Assembly (NCBI RefSeq): GCF_001422365.1
Contig: NZ_LMMT01000017.1
Location: forward strand, 1 to 64,000
Length of the DNA stretch: 64,000 nt
Reading direction: 5' to 3'
Source: Pseudorhodoferax sp. Leaf265
Lineage (GTDB): Bacteria; Pseudomonadota; Gammaproteobacteria; Burkholderiales; Burkholderiaceae_C
In this document: one piece after another, positions 62,889 through 64,000 of the stretch
Position numbering within the stretch: position 1 is the first letter of the stretch
How the letters are laid out: each line of letters opens with the position of its first letter
Notes under the pieces: model-generated
What the model saw: only the letters and a program-made list of their open reading frames with translations
What the model was told of the DNA's origin: nothing
Database searches by the model: none
Translations under genes and position numbers: made by a program

Positions 62889-63901
62889 ACGCCCCCCGTC
62901 CCACCCATCTGCGCGATGCGCGCCTGCGCCACGCGCTGGCGCACGCGCCCGATGCGCAGGCCGCGCCGGCCGAGGCCACGCGCGCGGCCATCCTGCGCCA
63001 TGCCCACGCGGCGGTGGCCGCACCGGCGCCCGTCGCACCCCGACCCTGGTGGACACGGGTCGCAAGGGCACTGGCCGGCCCCCGCCGGCCCTGGAACGCG
63101 GGCTTCGCCACGGTGCTGGTGGCCTGCGTGGTGGCGGGCCTGTGGTGGGAACGCGATGTGCCCGGCCCCGCGCCGGATGTGCAGAGCCCGGCACCGGCCG
63201 TGCCGGCGCCCGTCACGCGGGAAGCTCCCGAGCGCAAGGAAAACACGGCGCCAGCCGAGCAGACAGCCGCCGGCGCGGTGCCGCAGGCACACGAGAAGGC
63301 GCAGCCAGCCCCGCGCGCGGCACGGCCGCAGCCGGCGCCCGCCCTGCCGCAGGCCGAGCCCGCCGCGCCACCGGCGCCATCCGTGTCGGTGCCGCCGCCG
63401 GCCGAGGCCACGCTGCGCGCGCGGGCGCCGTCGCCCCGCGCCGAGGCCGACGACGCGCAGTCCGCGTCGGCTCCGCCTGCGGGGCAAGGCCCTGCGGGCA
63501 TCGCCGCCTCCAGGGCCAGCCGCGCGCTCGCCGCCGGCCCGTCGCGCCCCACCGCCGCGCCGCCCCTGGCCAGGCCCGCGCCTGCCGCAGCCCTGGATGC
63601 CTTCGGCTGGACCGCGCTGCAACAGCAGCCCGCCCCTGCGCGTGCGCGCGGCAGCCTGCCTGCGGACGTGCTCCAGGCCATCGACGGCCTGCTGCGCACG
63701 GGTGCCACGGCCGTGCCGGCCGACGATCCAGTGCTGGCGCGCATCACGCTGCTGCACGAGGGCGGTGCCGCGCTGGGCCAGCTCGAACTGGGTGCCTACA
63801 GCATGCGCTGGGCGCCGGCCGGCGACCGGCTCCCACGCGCCTTTGCCGCGCGCGTCGAACCGGCCACCTCGCAGCGGATCCGGGACGCGCTGGCGCCATG
63901 A
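62885..63901 (+). CDS. Putative anti-sigma-like membrane protein (Pro/Ala-rich)
   Basis: A 338-residue protein co-translated with the ECF sigma gene (GTGA overlap). The N-terminal 65 residues are a charged helical domain. A single membrane span follows (about 72-87, FATVLVACVVAGLWW), then a 170-residue Pro/Ala-rich linker expected in the periplasm. The globular C-terminal domain holds LPADVLQAIDGLLR and LGAYSMRWAP. It lacks a clear ZAS His-x3-Cys-x2-Cys motif, so anti-sigma function rests on topology and position. Confidence 0.7.
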   Translation: MNAPRPTHLRDARLRHALAHAPDAQAAPAEATRAAILRHAHAAVAAPAPVAPRPWWTRVARALAGPRRPWNAGFATVLVACVVAGLWWERDVPGPAPDVQSPAPAVPAPVTREAPERKENTAPAEQTAAGAVPQAHEKAQPAPRAARPQPAPALPQAEPAAPPAPSVSVPPPAEATLRARAPSPRAEADDAQSASAPPAGQGPAGIAASRASRALAAGPSRPTAAPPLARPAPAAALDAFGWTALQQQPAPARARGSLPADVLQAIDGLLRTGATAVPADDPVLARITLLHEGGAALGQLELGAYSMRWAPAGDRLPRAFAARVEPATSQRIRDALAP

Positions 63902-63926
63902 CAGGCCGCGCCGCGCGGCCTTGTGC

Positions 63927-64000
63927 TCAGGGGTGCAGGATGGTGCGGCCGCGGATGCGGCCGGCGCGCAGGTCGTCCAGGGCCTGCGAGGCCTGCGCCA
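63927..64000 (-). CDS. 3' end of an alcohol-dehydrogenase-like gene (partial)
   Basis: The last 24 codons of a minus-strand gene that enters from beyond the right edge: AQASQALDDLRAGRIRGRTILHP, TGA complement at 63927-63929. This ending (helix, then a GRxxGRxxL strand) is typical of zinc-type MDR dehydrogenases. Too short for more. Confidence 0.5.
   Translation of the reverse strand, partial: AQASQALDDLRAGRIRGRTILHP

Overview
The window is GC-rich chromosomal DNA from a betaproteobacterium of the order Burkholderiales, most likely a member or relative of the Comamonadaceae. The evidence is gene order and family content: dusB-fis-purH, hemL-thiD beside rubredoxin and a PilG/ChpA twitching-chemotaxis locus, a yqgE-ruvX-pyrR-pyrB-pyrC' run, three Bug-type (tripartite tricarboxylate) solute receptors, and a PEP-CTERM protein behind a sigma-54 promoter. 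No species can be named from this alone.

Layout. (1) 1-3175 is the right end of an integrated phage-like element. It holds small phage genes, an HNH-family protein with an altered first motif, an excisionase-like gene and a tyrosine integrase, and it ends in a tRNA 3'-end fragment taken as the attachment site; the other end lies outside the window. (2) 3182-7319 is a catabolic operon (amidohydrolase, alpha/beta hydrolase, FAH-family enzyme) facing a divergent AraC-type regulator. (3) 7320-15633 has a PEP-CTERM protein, a DUF2501 protein, a YqaA-type membrane protein, dusB-fis-purH, a glycine-zipper envelope protein, and hemL-thiD. (4) 15755-22186 is rubredoxin followed by an overlapping chemosensory operon: pilG, pilI, a very short soluble PilJ-like protein, and a 1641-residue ChpA. 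(5) 22337-28728 holds a PRC-barrel protein, photolyase, and the yqgE-ruvX-pyrR-pyrB-pyrC'-acyltransferase run, in which pyrC' has lost its metal-binding histidines. (6) About 28730-31500 is an accessory patch with looser codon use. It has one unrecognised 340-residue gene, a small Cys-rich frame, and a Phd/PIN toxin-antitoxin pair in which both halves are broken. (7) 31547-37435 covers iron uptake (Fbp-type ABC ATPase and permease, TonB receptor; two Fur-box-like sites), with infA and a HIT protein between.

(8) 37440-47156 is a LysR regulator and a seven-gene operon for CoA-thioester degradation of an unidentified acid: bifunctional FadB/J-type enzyme, thiolase, two acyl-CoA dehydrogenases, enoyl-CoA hydratase, CoA-transferase, Bug receptor. 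(9) 47172-49266 is a hypothetical gene plus DUF3253, DUF72 and a 3-methyladenine DNA glycosylase, the last three overlapping. (10) 49352-53424 is a Bug receptor, D-2-hydroxyacid dehydrogenase and enolase-superfamily enzyme, divergent from a GntR/FCD regulator with a clear inverted-repeat operator. (11) 53463-60191 has a small membrane protein, a heme-oxygenase-like diiron family protein, a deaminase, and a LysR regulator with a textbook N11-spaced operator facing Bug receptor, zinc-free oxidoreductase and CoA-transferase genes. (12) 60310-64000 has a lipoprotein cytochrome c, a VWA lipoprotein, a divergent ECF sigma factor coupled to a proline/alanine-rich single-pass membrane protein, and the tail of an alcohol-dehydrogenase-like gene.

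The most unusual items are the miniature PilJ-like protein in the chemosensory operon, the unrecognised accessory gene at 29081-30103, the doubly inactivated toxin-antitoxin locus, and the ECF sigma/VWA-lipoprotein module. No CRISPR array, complete tRNA, rRNA or intact insertion sequence was seen.
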